From JBMNMS01 sp050953445 (GTDB lineage Bacteria > Bacillota > Clostridia > Peptostreptococcales > Anaerovoracaceae), in NCBI GenBank assembly GCA_050953445.1, contig JBMNMS010000001.1, positions 868,001 through 932,000 on the forward strand: a stretch of 64,000 nucleotides of DNA, in the 5' to 3' direction. The stretch's first letter is position 1. Every line of letters starts with the position of its first letter. Below the pieces are notes generated by a model, which ran no database searches, was not told the origin of the DNA, and was given only the letters and a program-made list of their open reading frames with translations. Positions 34,978 through 43,955 of the stretch are shown piece after piece. The translations under genes were made by a program, and so were the position numbers.

Positions 34978-35172
34978 ATGCCAATTAAAATCCAGTTAGG
35001 GGACATGGTTGAGCTTAAAAAGAATCATCCCTGTGGCGGAAACCTTTTTGAGGTAATGAGGACAGGGATGGATTTTCGTCTGCGCTGTGTAAAATGCAAT
35101 ACTCAAATCTGGCTATCCAGACCGGTTTTGGAAAAGAGGCTGCGCAGGATTCTTCCCGATAATACGGGATAA
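34978..35172 (+). CDS. DUF951 family small zinc-type protein
   Basis: Protein of 64 residues: GDMVELKKNHPCGGNLFEV then MDFRLRCVKCNTQIWLSR. The HPCGG and CxxC pattern is typical of DUF951, a small conserved Firmicutes family with a possible zinc site and nucleic-acid-binding look. It lies 17 bases after serS, as is common for the family. Confidence 0.9.
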   Translation: MPIKIQLGDMVELKKNHPCGGNLFEVMRTGMDFRLRCVKCNTQIWLSRPVLEKRLRRILPDNTG

Positions 35173-35232
35173 AAAGTAAAACCTATCGGGAGATTGGGGA
35201 ATTGAGAAAAAATCCGTAAGGGAGGAATCGAA

Positions 35233-36693
35233 TTGGCAGCTATTGCAACGGTATTTATAATTTATTTAGGTCTTATGGTCTATATTGGTGCTCGATTCTA
35301 TAAAAAGACCAGCAATCTATCCGACTACATATTAGGAGGGAGAAAACTCAATAGTTGGGTCACGGCGATGTCGGCACAGGCTTCCGATATGAGCGGATGG
35401 CTACTGATAGGCTTACCCGGAACCGCCTATGTCATATATGTGGGAACGCTGGAAGCTATTTGGACAGCGGCAGGATTGATGATAGGTACCTATCTAAACT
35501 GGCTTTTTGTAGCAAGGAGGCTTAGAAGATATACGGAGATATCTAAAAATTCCCTGACATTACCGGACTTTTTTGAAAACAGATTTCGTGATGATAAACA
35601 TATTCTTAGAACCATTTCAGCAGTTTTTACCATTATATTCTTCATGGTCTATACAGCTTCTCAGTTTGCCGCTGGTGGAAAACTGTTTTCAACGGTATTT
35701 GAAATGAATTATGTGGTGGGTATGGCAATAGGGGCAATTATTATTCTGGCATATAGTACCTTAGGTGGTTTTACGGCTGTTTGCTGGACAGACACGATTC
35801 AGGGGGCTATAATGTTTTTTGCCTTGATAATAGTACCTATAATGGCCATAGTATCCATGGGAGGATCTGGGGAAGTGGCCTTAAGACTTGCTCATTTGAC
35901 ACCGGAATCCCTGGGCTTATTTCCCATGGCTAACGGTCGAATTGACGGGTTACTTCTGGCATCTGCCTTAGGATGGGGTCTTGGCTATTTTGGACAGCCC
36001 CATATTCTCGTACGTTTTATGGCCATTGAAACCCCTGATTTGATAAGGAAATCCCGCATTATTGCCATGTTCTGGGTCATAATTACGCTCAGCGCTGCCG
36101 TTCTCATAGGGATTATAGGGAAGGCAATGCTCCCCAACCTGCCAGATGGAGAAACGGTATATATGGATATGATACATACCCTTTGTCCTCCGATTATCGC
36201 AGGAGTCTTGCTTACTGCCATATTAGCTGCTATAATGAGTACCGCAAGCTCTCAGTTGTTAGTGAGTGCCTCGTCCATATCAAAGGACTTGTATGCAACC
36301 CTGTTTAAAAAGGATGCTAATGATCCCTCTCTGGTATGGGTAAGCAGGGCAGCGGTTATAGTCGTTGCTGTTATTGCAGGTGCCATGGCTTTGAATCCGG
36401 ACAGCTCGGTCTTCCGCCTTGTGGCATGTGCATGGGGAGGCTTTGGTTCAGCCTTCGGAGCTTTGATCCTTTTCTCTTTATTCTGGAAGAGGACTACCGT
36501 ACAAGGGGCCATAGCCGGAATGATAATCGGTGGGTTAGTGGATTTATTCTGGTATAATATGCATGGAGGCATCTTCGACATATATGAAATAATACCCGGA
36601 TTTATTTCTTCAGCCTTGGCCATTATCATAGTTAGCCTGCTGACAAAAGTACCCTATGAAATACAGGAAGAGTTTGAAAGGGCCTCATCATAA
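35233..36693 (+). CDS. putP: Sodium/proline symporter PutP
   Basis: SSS-family symporter of 486 residues with about 13 TM segments. Family signatures: DYILGGRKLNSWVTAMSAQASDMSGWLLIGLPG at the start (TM2 sodium and proline site), AYSTLGGFTAVCWTDTIQG, and GWGLGYFGQPHILVRFMA. It would import proline with sodium. It could profit from the sodium gradient made by the glutaconyl-CoA decarboxylase encoded nearby. The start is TTG with GGGAGG upstream. Confidence 0.93.
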   Translation: MAAIATVFIIYLGLMVYIGARFYKKTSNLSDYILGGRKLNSWVTAMSAQASDMSGWLLIGLPGTAYVIYVGTLEAIWTAAGLMIGTYLNWLFVARRLRRYTEISKNSLTLPDFFENRFRDDKHILRTISAVFTIIFFMVYTASQFAAGGKLFSTVFEMNYVVGMAIGAIIILAYSTLGGFTAVCWTDTIQGAIMFFALIIVPIMAIVSMGGSGEVALRLAHLTPESLGLFPMANGRIDGLLLASALGWGLGYFGQPHILVRFMAIETPDLIRKSRIIAMFWVIITLSAAVLIGIIGKAMLPNLPDGETVYMDMIHTLCPPIIAGVLLTAILAAIMSTASSQLLVSASSISKDLYATLFKKDANDPSLVWVSRAAVIVVAVIAGAMALNPDSSVFRLVACAWGGFGSAFGALILFSLFWKRTTVQGAIAGMIIGGLVDLFWYNMHGGIFDIYEIIPGFISSALAIIIVSLLTKVPYEIQEEFERASS

Positions 36694-36758
36694 GCCACAT
36701 GGAGAAACCGGAAAATAAAATATCATAGAATATTTCAGATGACAGGATGAAAAACTGA

Positions 36759-36796
36759 CCGCACCTGCATCATTGACAAGGTGCGGTAAGATTTTG
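36759..36796. terminator. Bidirectional terminator
   Basis: Arms CCGCACCT and AGGTGCGG around a 12-base loop, followed by TAAGATTTTG. It lies between convergent putP and the nitroreductase gene. Confidence 0.7.
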
Positions 36797-36819
36797 TCTT
36801 TCAACCAATGGGCAATGTG

Positions 36820-37473
36820 TTAAGGGAAAAAGGTGCAAATTTCATTTAGAGGCTTCCGCCCGGGACTTTTTATATTGGGTTGGGGAACCCCTAAGGCCAT
36901 CATGCAGCAGAGAAAATAATCGCCCAGGTCAAGGCCTTCGTCTTCCATCAGTTTCTCTATTTCGCCGGAGGCATAGTTGTGACCGGTCATCCAACAGCTT
37001 CCGTAGCCCAGGTCTACGGCGCGAAGAGACATGCTTTGCATTGCGGCCCCTATGCTTTGAATACCGGGTGTTCGCTTAAACAGCTCGTCAATATGGTCCT
37101 GGCTCCACCCGGCCAATTGGTATTCCAGATAGCCGCTGGGTATATCGGGGGCAGAATAAACCAAAATTAGAACCGGTGCATCTACAAAGAAAAGACTGAA
37201 ATTCCTGCAGTATTTGCGAAATTTAGAACCTCGCTCCCCGTCCTTTTTGTCCAGATCAGAAGAGATGAGCTCATTTTTATCAAGGATGGCTTTGGCGATT
37301 TTCTCCTTGATGCTGCGGTTTTCAATAATGACAAAATGCCAGTTTTGGTAATTGTTGCCTGAAGGCGATATTCTGGCGGCTTCAAGTATTTCCGTCAGAT
37401 CATCGGGTTTAACTATATCGGAGGTAAACCTTCTGACACTTTGACGTTTTTGTAAGGCATCTTTAAGTTCCAT
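36820..37473 (-). CDS. Nitroreductase family FMN protein
   Basis: Protein of 217 residues. It starts MELKDALQKRQSVRRFTSDIVKPDD, the classic phosphate/FMN-binding RxSxR motif, and has ARISPSGNNYQNWHFVI, GSCWMTGHN and a C-terminal MMALGVPQP. Family members reduce nitro groups, quinones or flavins with NAD(P)H. The physiological substrate is unknown. I chose the ATG at 37473 (minus), with AAAGGAGGT upstream. The frame is open further but includes the promoter region. Confidence 0.88.
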   Translation of the reverse strand: MELKDALQKRQSVRRFTSDIVKPDDLTEILEAARISPSGNNYQNWHFVIIENRSIKEKIAKAILDKNELISSDLDKKDGERGSKFRKYCRNFSLFFVDAPVLILVYSAPDIPSGYLEYQLAGWSQDHIDELFKRTPGIQSIGAAMQSMSLRAVDLGYGSCWMTGHNYASGEIEKLMEDEGLDLGDYFLCCMMALGVPQPNIKSPGRKPLNEICTFFP

Positions 37474-37594
37474 AGCACGACCTCCTTTTAGGATTTGGGG
37501 AATATAAAACCCCTTTCGGTATAGTTTATACAATATGGAAGAAGGTTGCAAGGAAATGGAATAATACAAAAAGAGAAGGGACGGATATGCCGAA

Positions 37595-37610
37595 TGGCAC
37601 AAATATTGCA
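37595..37610 (+). promoter_or_regulatory. Sigma-54 promoter (-24/-12) of the CoA-transferase gene
   Basis: TGGCAC, five bases, TTGCA: GG and GC are separated by exactly 10 bases, a full match to the sigma-54 consensus. It lies about 90 bases before the start codon. The activator is probably the protein encoded at 50113. Confidence 0.85.
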
Positions 37611-37697
37611 TATTAACTTATGATAATGTTAGTGGGTATTCAAGGTGATAATCCAGGTGAATAACATTATAAATAAAAAAAGTAGAGGTGATAGCAA

Positions 37698-39026
37698 ATG
37701 AAGTTAATGGACGAATACAAACGTAAATGTGTATCTGCTGATGAGGCGGTAAAGGTTATCCAAAGTGGTGACTGGGTGGAATTTGCATGGGCAGGAAGTC
37801 ATGCAGCACTCCTTGGAGACGCTATTGATCGTCGCAGAGAAGAGCTTACCAATGTAAATTTTCGCGGAGGGGTTATCTTAAAGCCACTGCCTTTTATTGA
37901 GAATGACCCGAACCAGGATCATTTTACATGGAATAGCGCCCATATGAGCGGTTATGAAAGAAAGTTGGCCCAAAAGAACATGGCGTATTACCTTCCGATT
38001 AAATACTCGGAATATCCCAGATATATCAGGGAAAACTGTCAGACCGACGTGGTTGCTATTCAAACCACTCCAATGGATGATCATGGATACTTCAACTTTG
38101 GGGTAACTGTAAGCCACTATGCTGCGGCAATCGATATGGCTCGAAATGTAATAATCGAAGTCAATGAGGATATGCCAAGGGTTCACGGTGGTTATGACCA
38201 TCATATCCATATTTCCCAGGTAGACTACATTGTGGAAGGCGGCAAGCAGGGAATGCCCATACTGCCCTCAGCAGCTCCCAGTGAGATAGATAAAAAAATT
38301 GCCGGATTTGTATTGGAGGAAATCACCGATGGCTGCTGCATACAGCTGGGTATAGGCGGTATGCCCAACGCATTGGGACAGATGCTTGCTGAATCAGATT
38401 TGAAGGATCTTGGAATCAATACGGAGATGCTCGTAGACGGATTTGTGGACATGTTCAATGCGGGGAAGGTTACGGGAATCTATAAGGAGATTGACAGGGG
38501 AAGAATGGCATGGTCCTTTGCGGCTGGAACTCAGAAGCTCTACGACTTTATGCACGATAATCCGGGACTGGCGGCATTTCCTGTGGATTACACCAACCAC
38601 CCCTGTTCCGCATCAAGAATAAGCAACCTTATCTCAATCAATAGTGCTGTTGAAATCGATCTTTCCGGGCAGGTTTGTTCTGAATCCGCAGGACCATACA
38701 TCATCAGCGGCCAGGGAGGACAGCTGGACTTTGTAGAAGCGGCTTACAACTCCAAGGGCGGAAAGACTTTTATCTGCCTGTCATCCACCTATACGGATAA
38801 GGATGGGAAAGTACATTCCAGAATTAACGGAATGGTTAAGAGGGGAGCCATAATTACTGACACCCGCCCCAATGTACAATTCGTAGTTACAGAATACGGC
38901 AAAGTTAACTTAAAAGGGAAGACTTCATGGCAGAGGGCAGAGGCATTGATCTCTATTGCACACCCTGATTTTAGAGAAAGCCTTATAGAAGAAGCCAAGG
39001 AATTGCGTATTTGGAGAAAAAAATAG
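37698..39026 (+). CDS. Acyl-CoA:acetate CoA-transferase (4-hydroxybutyrate/butyrate/glutarate type)
   Basis: Single-chain family I CoA-transferase of 442 residues related to 4-hydroxybutyrate CoA-transferase and butyryl-CoA:acetate CoA-transferase. Seen: GDWVEFAWAGSHA near the N-terminus, QLGIGGMPNALG (about 215), and the catalytic-glutamate segment QVCSESAGP followed by SGQGGQLDFV. By context it could activate glutarate with acetyl- or butyryl-CoA, release butyrate at the end of the pathway, or do both and so close the CoA cycle. AGAGGTG lies upstream. It has its own sigma-54 promoter, and the gap to the next genes holds a second one. Confidence 0.85.
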   Translation: MKLMDEYKRKCVSADEAVKVIQSGDWVEFAWAGSHAALLGDAIDRRREELTNVNFRGGVILKPLPFIENDPNQDHFTWNSAHMSGYERKLAQKNMAYYLPIKYSEYPRYIRENCQTDVVAIQTTPMDDHGYFNFGVTVSHYAAAIDMARNVIIEVNEDMPRVHGGYDHHIHISQVDYIVEGGKQGMPILPSAAPSEIDKKIAGFVLEEITDGCCIQLGIGGMPNALGQMLAESDLKDLGINTEMLVDGFVDMFNAGKVTGIYKEIDRGRMAWSFAAGTQKLYDFMHDNPGLAAFPVDYTNHPCSASRISNLISINSAVEIDLSGQVCSESAGPYIISGQGGQLDFVEAAYNSKGGKTFICLSSTYTDKDGKVHSRINGMVKRGAIITDTRPNVQFVVTEYGKVNLKGKTSWQRAEALISIAHPDFRESLIEEAKELRIWRKK

Positions 39027-39120
39027 CCTATCGATGAAGTGATTGTATTTGAGAATCCGATCCCATTTAAGTCGGGTGCGAGAAAACAAAGAAAAGTCAA
39101 AGAAAGTGTCCATATGTAAC

Positions 39121-39158
39121 TGTATGAATTTCCGGACATATGTTTGGAAATTCATACA
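39121..39158. promoter_or_regulatory. Inverted repeat, candidate enhancer site for the sigma-54 activator
   Basis: Perfect 13-base arms TGTATGAATTTCC and GGAAATTCATACA around GGACATATGTTT. It lies about 180 bases upstream of the sigma-54 promoter at 39300, a normal enhancer distance. The left half with loop (TGTATG......CGGACATATG) recurs at 44711. There is no T-run, so it is not a terminator. The rest of the gap 39027-39395 holds no credible gene. Confidence 0.55.
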
Positions 39159-39299
39159 CATAAATCTAAGCCTTCATGGTGGGAGTTAAGAAATCCTGGC
39201 ACATGGTAAAAATTAAACAATTTTTTAACGAGCATGAGGGCAAGGGGAGCGAAACAAAAATTAGGGGAAATAAAGATAAATTATCTACTGCCATATACA

Positions 39300-39315
39300 T
39301 GGCATGGTTTTTGCA
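39300..39315 (+). promoter_or_regulatory. Sigma-54 promoter of the biotinyl-like/acd/bcd/etf operon
   Basis: TGGCAT, five bases, TTGCA with GG and GC 10 bases apart. It is located about 80 bases before the first gene of the operon. Confidence 0.82.
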
Positions 39316-39395
39316 CTATATATTAATTGGAGAGTTGTCCGTAATTAAACTCTGCTGGGTAAAAATAATATAGAGGGAATGAGGAGGTACGGATA

Positions 39396-39617
39396 ATGGC
39401 GGAATTGTTTAGTCCGTTAACCGGAAAAATTCAGGAGGTCAATATGAAGGTTGGCCAAATGGTTACGGAAGGTGATCAGGTTATGGTCATCGAGGCTACG
39501 AAGGAAGCTGATAAAAAAGAAAGCACGGTCTACGGTGAAAATGGTGTGGTTAAGGAAATTTTTGTAAACGTAGGCGACTCCGTATCTGAAAATGAAGTAT
39601 TGGCAATAATCGAGTAA
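39396..39617 (+). CDS. Biotinyl-domain protein with altered biotinylation motif
   Basis: A 73-residue single biotinyl/lipoyl domain: LFSPLTGKIQEVNMKVGQMV and YGENGVVKEIFVNVGDSVSENEVLAIIE. It is clearly a paralogue of the carrier at 46650. The canonical E-A-M-K-M motif is here EATKEADKKEST: the lysine (Lys36) remains, but both flanking methionines are lost and four residues are inserted into the hairpin. It may no longer be biotinylated, may be lipoylated, or may serve as an unmodified structural part. AGGAGGT precedes the ATG. The stop context (CGAGTAATTGCAAAG) is shared with the 46650 copy. Confidence 0.85.
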   Translation: MAELFSPLTGKIQEVNMKVGQMVTEGDQVMVIEATKEADKKESTVYGENGVVKEIFVNVGDSVSENEVLAIIE

Positions 39618-39685
39618 TTGCAAAGGCAGATTCGATTTATTTTTTGTAAAGGTTCTAAAGCGAAAATTAATTAGGAGGTTGCACA

Positions 39686-40843
39686 ATGAATTTTGGTTTG
39701 ACTGAAGAACAAAAAATGGTTCAGGAAATGGCCCGCAACTTTGCGGAAAATGAAATCGCTCCTTTCATTGAAGAGGACGAGGAGAATCATCATTATCGTA
39801 GAGAAATTCTCACCAAAATGGGCGAACTTGGCCTTTTAGGCTGGAGCATCCCCGAGGAGTACGGCGGAAATGGCATGGGCTGGATGGAAGCTGTCACAGC
39901 ACTTTATGAAATCGCAAAGGTTCATACATCCTGGAGACTTTCCATCAGCGGAAACTGTTGGGGACCTGCTTACACCATCAACCATTATGGAACCGAGGAG
40001 CAGAAGGAAAAATACATTCCGCCCCTGGTAAGCGGTGAAGCAGTAGGTAGCTTTGCTATTACGGAAGCCAACTCCGGATCTGACGTAGGAAGCATGAAAT
40101 GCTTTGCAGCAGACAAAGGTGATCACTGGCTGATCAATGGGTCCAAGATGTGGATCTCCGGCGGGCACACCAGCGATATCGGTCTTCTGTATGCGGTAAC
40201 GAAAGAAGGAGGCGGCCCCAAAGGACTGTCCTGCTTCATCATCGATTACAACAACACATCCGGCGTTGAAAGAATCCCCATTCACGACAAGGTAGGCATG
40301 TGGCCTGCACCCACATCTGAGCTGGTATTTGAAGATGCCCAAATTCCGAAAGAAAATCTCTTAGGCGAAGTGAACAAAGGATTTGCCCTTTGTATGTGGA
40401 TGCTTAACAACACCAGAATGGGATGTGCAACCGGTGCAGCAGCTCTTTCGGCAGCATGTCTTGAAGGATCTGTGAACTATGCTAACGAGCGTATCCAGTT
40501 TGGACAGCCCATAGGCAAATTCCAGATGATTCAGCAGCAGATTGCAGAAATGAAGCTTGAAGATGAAGCAGCCAAATACCTGGTATACAAGGCAGCATGG
40601 CTGAAAGAAAACGGACTTCCCAGCCAGCAGGCTACCTCCATGGCTAAATTAGCAGGCTGTAATGCAGCTGTTCATGGCGCCAATATGGCGATGAAGATCT
40701 ACGGCTCCTACGGTTACTCCAACGAGTATCCCTGCGGAAGATGGCTCCGGGATGCCAAGCAGTTTGAAACCCTTGAAGGAACATCCAACATCCACATGGG
40801 GATCATCGCAGGTATCGAATTGGGTTATCAGCCTAACAGATAA
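39686..40843 (+). CDS. Acyl-CoA dehydrogenase, probable non-decarboxylating glutaryl-CoA dehydrogenase (copy 1)
   Basis: FAD enzyme of 385 residues with the acyl-CoA dehydrogenase signatures AITEANSGSDVGSM and FETLEGTSNIH (catalytic Glu364). Arg84 in HTSWRLSISGN aligns with the arginine that binds the second carboxylate in human glutaryl-CoA dehydrogenase (GYRSAMSVQSS). The residue just before the catalytic Glu is Leu363 instead of the Tyr of decarboxylating enzymes (TYEGT). As I recall, a nonpolar residue there marks the type that releases glutaconyl-CoA without decarboxylation. The separate sodium-pumping decarboxylase encoded nearby fits. It differs from copy 2 only at residue 255 (Ser here, Ala there). 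Confidence 0.85.
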   Translation: MNFGLTEEQKMVQEMARNFAENEIAPFIEEDEENHHYRREILTKMGELGLLGWSIPEEYGGNGMGWMEAVTALYEIAKVHTSWRLSISGNCWGPAYTINHYGTEEQKEKYIPPLVSGEAVGSFAITEANSGSDVGSMKCFAADKGDHWLINGSKMWISGGHTSDIGLLYAVTKEGGGPKGLSCFIIDYNNTSGVERIPIHDKVGMWPAPTSELVFEDAQIPKENLLGEVNKGFALCMWMLNNTRMGCATGAAALSAACLEGSVNYANERIQFGQPIGKFQMIQQQIAEMKLEDEAAKYLVYKAAWLKENGLPSQQATSMAKLAGCNAAVHGANMAMKIYGSYGYSNEYPCGRWLRDAKQFETLEGTSNIHMGIIAGIELGYQPNR

Positions 40844-40901
40844 TAAATCAGTTTTAAAATGCGTATAGCTAAAAATATTAAAGAGAAAAAGGAGTAAGAA
40901 C

Positions 40902-42053
40902 ATGAATTTTGATTATACCGATGACCATGTAATGATTCGTCAGATGGTACGAGATTTTGCCGAGGAAATGGCAGCACCCGGATGTGAAGAGAGAGATGAA
41001 AAAGAAGAATTTCCAATGGAACTTTGGAAAAAATGTGGAGAGCTGGGACTTACCGGTATCACCTTTGCAGAAGAATATGGTGGAATAGGTGCAGACTATC
41101 TGTCCTATGCAATTGCAGTAGAGGAGCTGTCCAGAGTGGATCCATCCCTTGGCGTTACCATCTCCGCTCACTCCAGCCTGTGTGCTAACCCGATTAATCT
41201 TTTTGGTACAGAAGAACAAAAACAGAAATACTTGGTTCCCCTTGCAACCGGTGAGCATATGGGTGCTTTCGGTCTGACCGAGTCCATGGCTGGTACCGAT
41301 GCTTCCGATACTCGTACAACCGCTGTTAAAAACGAAAATGGGGATTATGTGGTAAACGGATCGAAGATATTCATCACCAATGGTTACCACGCTGATACTT
41401 ATGTAATCACAGCTCAGATGGATAAGAGCAAAGGCCATAGAGGTATTACCGCTTTCATTTTGGAAAAAGGAACTCCCGGTTTCACCTTTGGTAAAAAGGA
41501 AAAGAAAATGGGTATCCGTGCTTCCGCTACATATGAATTGGTTTTCGAAAATGTAATCATTCCGAAAGAAAACCTTCTGGGAGAAGAAGGGCAAGGCTTT
41601 AAAATTGCTTTAACAACCCTTGACTATGGTCGTATAGGTATTGCATCACAGGCTCTGGGTATAGCACAGGGTGCTTATGAGGGAGCAATCAATTATGCAA
41701 AGGAAAGAGTTCAGTTCGGCAAGCCCATTTCCGAATTCCAGGTAACCCAGTTTAAGTTTGCCGACATGGCTACCAAGATTGAAGCTGCCCGTCTGCTGGT
41801 CTATCAGGCATGCCACAAAGCTACAAACAAGCAACCTGTTTCCAAGTATTCCGCTATGGCTAAGCTCTTTGCAGCAGAAGCTTGTAACGAAGTTGCTCGC
41901 GAAGCAGTTCAAATTTTAGGCGGATATGGCTACACCAGAGAGTATCCGTTGGAAAGATTCCTGCGTGATGCTAAGATCACAGAGATCTACGAAGGAACAA
42001 GTGAGGCTCAGCGTATGGTTATCGCTAGCAACGTTCTGAAAGAATTCGCATAA
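40902..42053 (+). CDS. bcd: Butyryl-CoA dehydrogenase (short-chain acyl-CoA dehydrogenase)
   Basis: Protein of 383 residues. FAD and substrate motifs: FGLTESMAGTDASDTRT and the catalytic-Glu segment KITEIYEGTSEAQRMVIA. It is typical of clostridial Bcd, which reduces crotonyl-CoA to butyryl-CoA, usually in complex with EtfAB and with electron bifurcation to ferredoxin. It is followed directly by etfB and etfA. It would act on the crotonyl-CoA produced by the glutaconyl-CoA decarboxylase. AAAAAGGAG precedes the ATG. Confidence 0.92.
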   Translation: MNFDYTDDHVMIRQMVRDFAEEMAAPGCEERDEKEEFPMELWKKCGELGLTGITFAEEYGGIGADYLSYAIAVEELSRVDPSLGVTISAHSSLCANPINLFGTEEQKQKYLVPLATGEHMGAFGLTESMAGTDASDTRTTAVKNENGDYVVNGSKIFITNGYHADTYVITAQMDKSKGHRGITAFILEKGTPGFTFGKKEKKMGIRASATYELVFENVIIPKENLLGEEGQGFKIALTTLDYGRIGIASQALGIAQGAYEGAINYAKERVQFGKPISEFQVTQFKFADMATKIEAARLLVYQACHKATNKQPVSKYSAMAKLFAAEACNEVAREAVQILGGYGYTREYPLERFLRDAKITEIYEGTSEAQRMVIASNVLKEFA

Positions 42054-42080
42054 GACCAGAATGTTAAAGGAGGAAGTAGT

Positions 42081-42854
42081 ATGAAAATTGTAGTTTGTCT
42101 AAAACAAACATTTGATACAGAAGCTAAAATAGCTATTAAAGACGGAAAAATTGATCCCACCGGAGTTGATTTGGTAATTAACCCTTACGATGAATTTGCA
42201 ATCGAAGAAGCTTTAAAGCTTAAAGAAGCCGCCGGCGAAGGCGAAGTTGTACTGGTTAGCATGGGTGGGGCGCAGGTTGAATCCTCCCTGAGAACCGGCA
42301 TGGCAATGGGAGCAGACAGAGCCGTTTTGGTAAATGACCCTGCCCTCGAAAGCGTAGACGAATGGGTTGCAGCGGAAGTTCTGGCAAAAGTAATAGCTCA
42401 GGAAGAATACAATCTGATATTGGCAGGACGCATCGCAGTTGACGACGGATCCAGCCAGGTTGCAGTGCGTGTTGCCGACATCCTTGGCCTTCCATCCGTA
42501 AGCTCAATACTGAAGCTGGATATAGAAGGAGACAAGGCTACCGTAGTTCGTGAAATCGATGGCGGAACTGAAACCATAGAAGTAAGCCTGCCCGCAGTTC
42601 TGACTGCACAGAAGGGTCTTAATGAACCTCGTTATCCATCCATGATGGGTATTATGAAGGCTAAGAAGAAGGAACTGAAAGTAGTTACCTTAGCAGATCT
42701 CGGTCTCAATGCCGGCGATCTTGCAGCGAAAATGGGAGTCACCGAATTTAGTCTGCCACAGCCACGGACAGCCGGCGTCAAAATACAAGGCGAAGCTGCG
42801 GATCAGGCGAAAGAATTAGCCAGACTCCTGCGCGAAGAAGCAAAGGTTATATAG
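42081..42854 (+). CDS. etfB: Electron transfer flavoprotein beta subunit
   Basis: Protein of 257 residues starting MKIVVCLKQTFDTEAKI, with NPYDEFAIEEALKLKE, the AMP/FAD-binding AGRIAVDDGSSQVAVRVAD, and SLPAVLTAQKGLNEPRYPSM. Together with EtfA it passes electrons between NADH, ferredoxin and the acyl-CoA dehydrogenases. It may serve both Bcd and the glutaryl-CoA dehydrogenases. AAAGGAGGAAG precedes the ATG. Confidence 0.95.
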   Translation: MKIVVCLKQTFDTEAKIAIKDGKIDPTGVDLVINPYDEFAIEEALKLKEAAGEGEVVLVSMGGAQVESSLRTGMAMGADRAVLVNDPALESVDEWVAAEVLAKVIAQEEYNLILAGRIAVDDGSSQVAVRVADILGLPSVSSILKLDIEGDKATVVREIDGGTETIEVSLPAVLTAQKGLNEPRYPSMMGIMKAKKKELKVVTLADLGLNAGDLAAKMGVTEFSLPQPRTAGVKIQGEAADQAKELARLLREEAKVI

Positions 42855-42869
42855 GGAGGTTGCATTGAT

Positions 42870-43853
42870 ATGGCAAAAGGAATATGGATTGTAATTGAAC
42901 AAACTAAATTGGAAATTCGTAACGTATCTCTTGAACTTTTAAGCAAGGGACGTGAAATAGCAGACGAAACCGGCGAGCCGCTGGTAGCTGTAGTGCTTGG
43001 TAAAGGTGTAGGTGAATTGGCTCCGACCCTTGCCTCCTACGGTGCAGACAAGGTCATCGTAGTTGAAGATGATAAGCTAGCAGATTACACCACCGGTGCT
43101 TACACATCTGCATTGAACAAGTTGATCAGAAAAGAAGAACCCCAGGCTGTACTCCTTGGAAACACAGCTATCGGTAAGGATCTGGCTCCACGTTTGGCTC
43201 AGCGTCTTGGGGTTGGAATGGCTTCGGACTGCACAGGTATGGAAACCGATGCAGATACATTCCTCACATTCCGTCGTCCCATTTATGGCGGCAAGGCATT
43301 TGCACAGGTAGCTACAAAGGAAAGACCTATTTTAGCTACCATCCGTCCCAACACCTTCGCAGTGGCTGAAGCTGACACATCACGTCAGGCGGAAGTTGTA
43401 AATGAAACAGCTGAAATAGATGCTGCCGATCTCAAGGCCATCGTAAAGGACATCGCCATGGCGGTATCTGAGCGCCCAGAGTTAATCGAAGCTAACATAA
43501 TCATATCCGGTGGCCGTGGAATGAAAGGCCCGGAAAACTATGTTATTTTGGAAGAATGTGCTGATGTTATTGGTGCTGCTGTTGGTGCTTCCCGTGCAGC
43601 TGTTGATGCAGGCTGGATCGACTCCAAGTTCCAGGTAGGTCAGACCGGAAAAACGGTTTCTCCTACTCTCTATATCGCATGCGGCATATCGGGAGCTATC
43701 CAGCACTTAGCCGGAATGGGTTCATCCAAGGTTATAGTCGCTATCAACAAGGATCCGGAAGCTCATATCTTTAACTTGGCGGATTATGGTATCGTAGGGG
43801 ATCTTTTCGAAATCGTTCCCCTGTTGACTGAAGAATTTAAAAAGCTCGTCTAA
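42870..43853 (+). CDS. etfA: Electron transfer flavoprotein alpha subunit
   Basis: Protein of 327 residues. It has the C-terminal FAD-binding signature GQTGKTVSPTLYIACGISGAIQHLAGM followed by VIVAINKDPEAHIFNLADYGIVGDLFEIVP. It has no N-terminal ferredoxin domain. It is last in the acd-bcd-etf transcript, which ends at a strong hairpin. Confidence 0.95.
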   Translation: MAKGIWIVIEQTKLEIRNVSLELLSKGREIADETGEPLVAVVLGKGVGELAPTLASYGADKVIVVEDDKLADYTTGAYTSALNKLIRKEEPQAVLLGNTAIGKDLAPRLAQRLGVGMASDCTGMETDADTFLTFRRPIYGGKAFAQVATKERPILATIRPNTFAVAEADTSRQAEVVNETAEIDAADLKAIVKDIAMAVSERPELIEANIIISGGRGMKGPENYVILEECADVIGAAVGASRAAVDAGWIDSKFQVGQTGKTVSPTLYIACGISGAIQHLAGMGSSKVIVAINKDPEAHIFNLADYGIVGDLFEIVPLLTEEFKKLV

Positions 43854-43882
43854 ATAAGTATCTGCTTAATCAATGGCGATCA

Positions 43883-43918
43883 GCTACAATGCGGAGCAGT
43901 TGTGCTCCGCGTTGTAGC
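43883..43918 (+). terminator. Long hairpin after etfA
   Basis: Sixteen-base arms, GCTACAATGCGGAGCA and TGCTCCGCGTTGTAGC, with one G-T pair and a 4-base loop, followed by TTATAGTTTTG. The T-run is imperfect, so it may be a terminator or an attenuator in front of the next gene. Confidence 0.65.
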
Positions 43919-43955
43919 TTATAGTTTTGCTGTTTTAAGGAGGGAGGTCCTTCCA

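Larger units (their letters stand above)
39396..40843 (+). repeat. Duplicated biotinyl-domain/acyl-CoA dehydrogenase module, copy 1
   Basis: Direct repeat of the module at 46650-48137. The dehydrogenase genes are nearly identical in DNA; the carrier genes and the spacer between them have diverged. Homology stops abruptly at the dehydrogenase stop codon. Confidence 0.9.

Noticed and set aside
39176..39373. Possible 65-residue gene upstream of the biotinyl-domain gene
   Set aside because: It overlaps the sigma-54 promoter at 39300, has no ribosome binding site and its composition looks non-coding.
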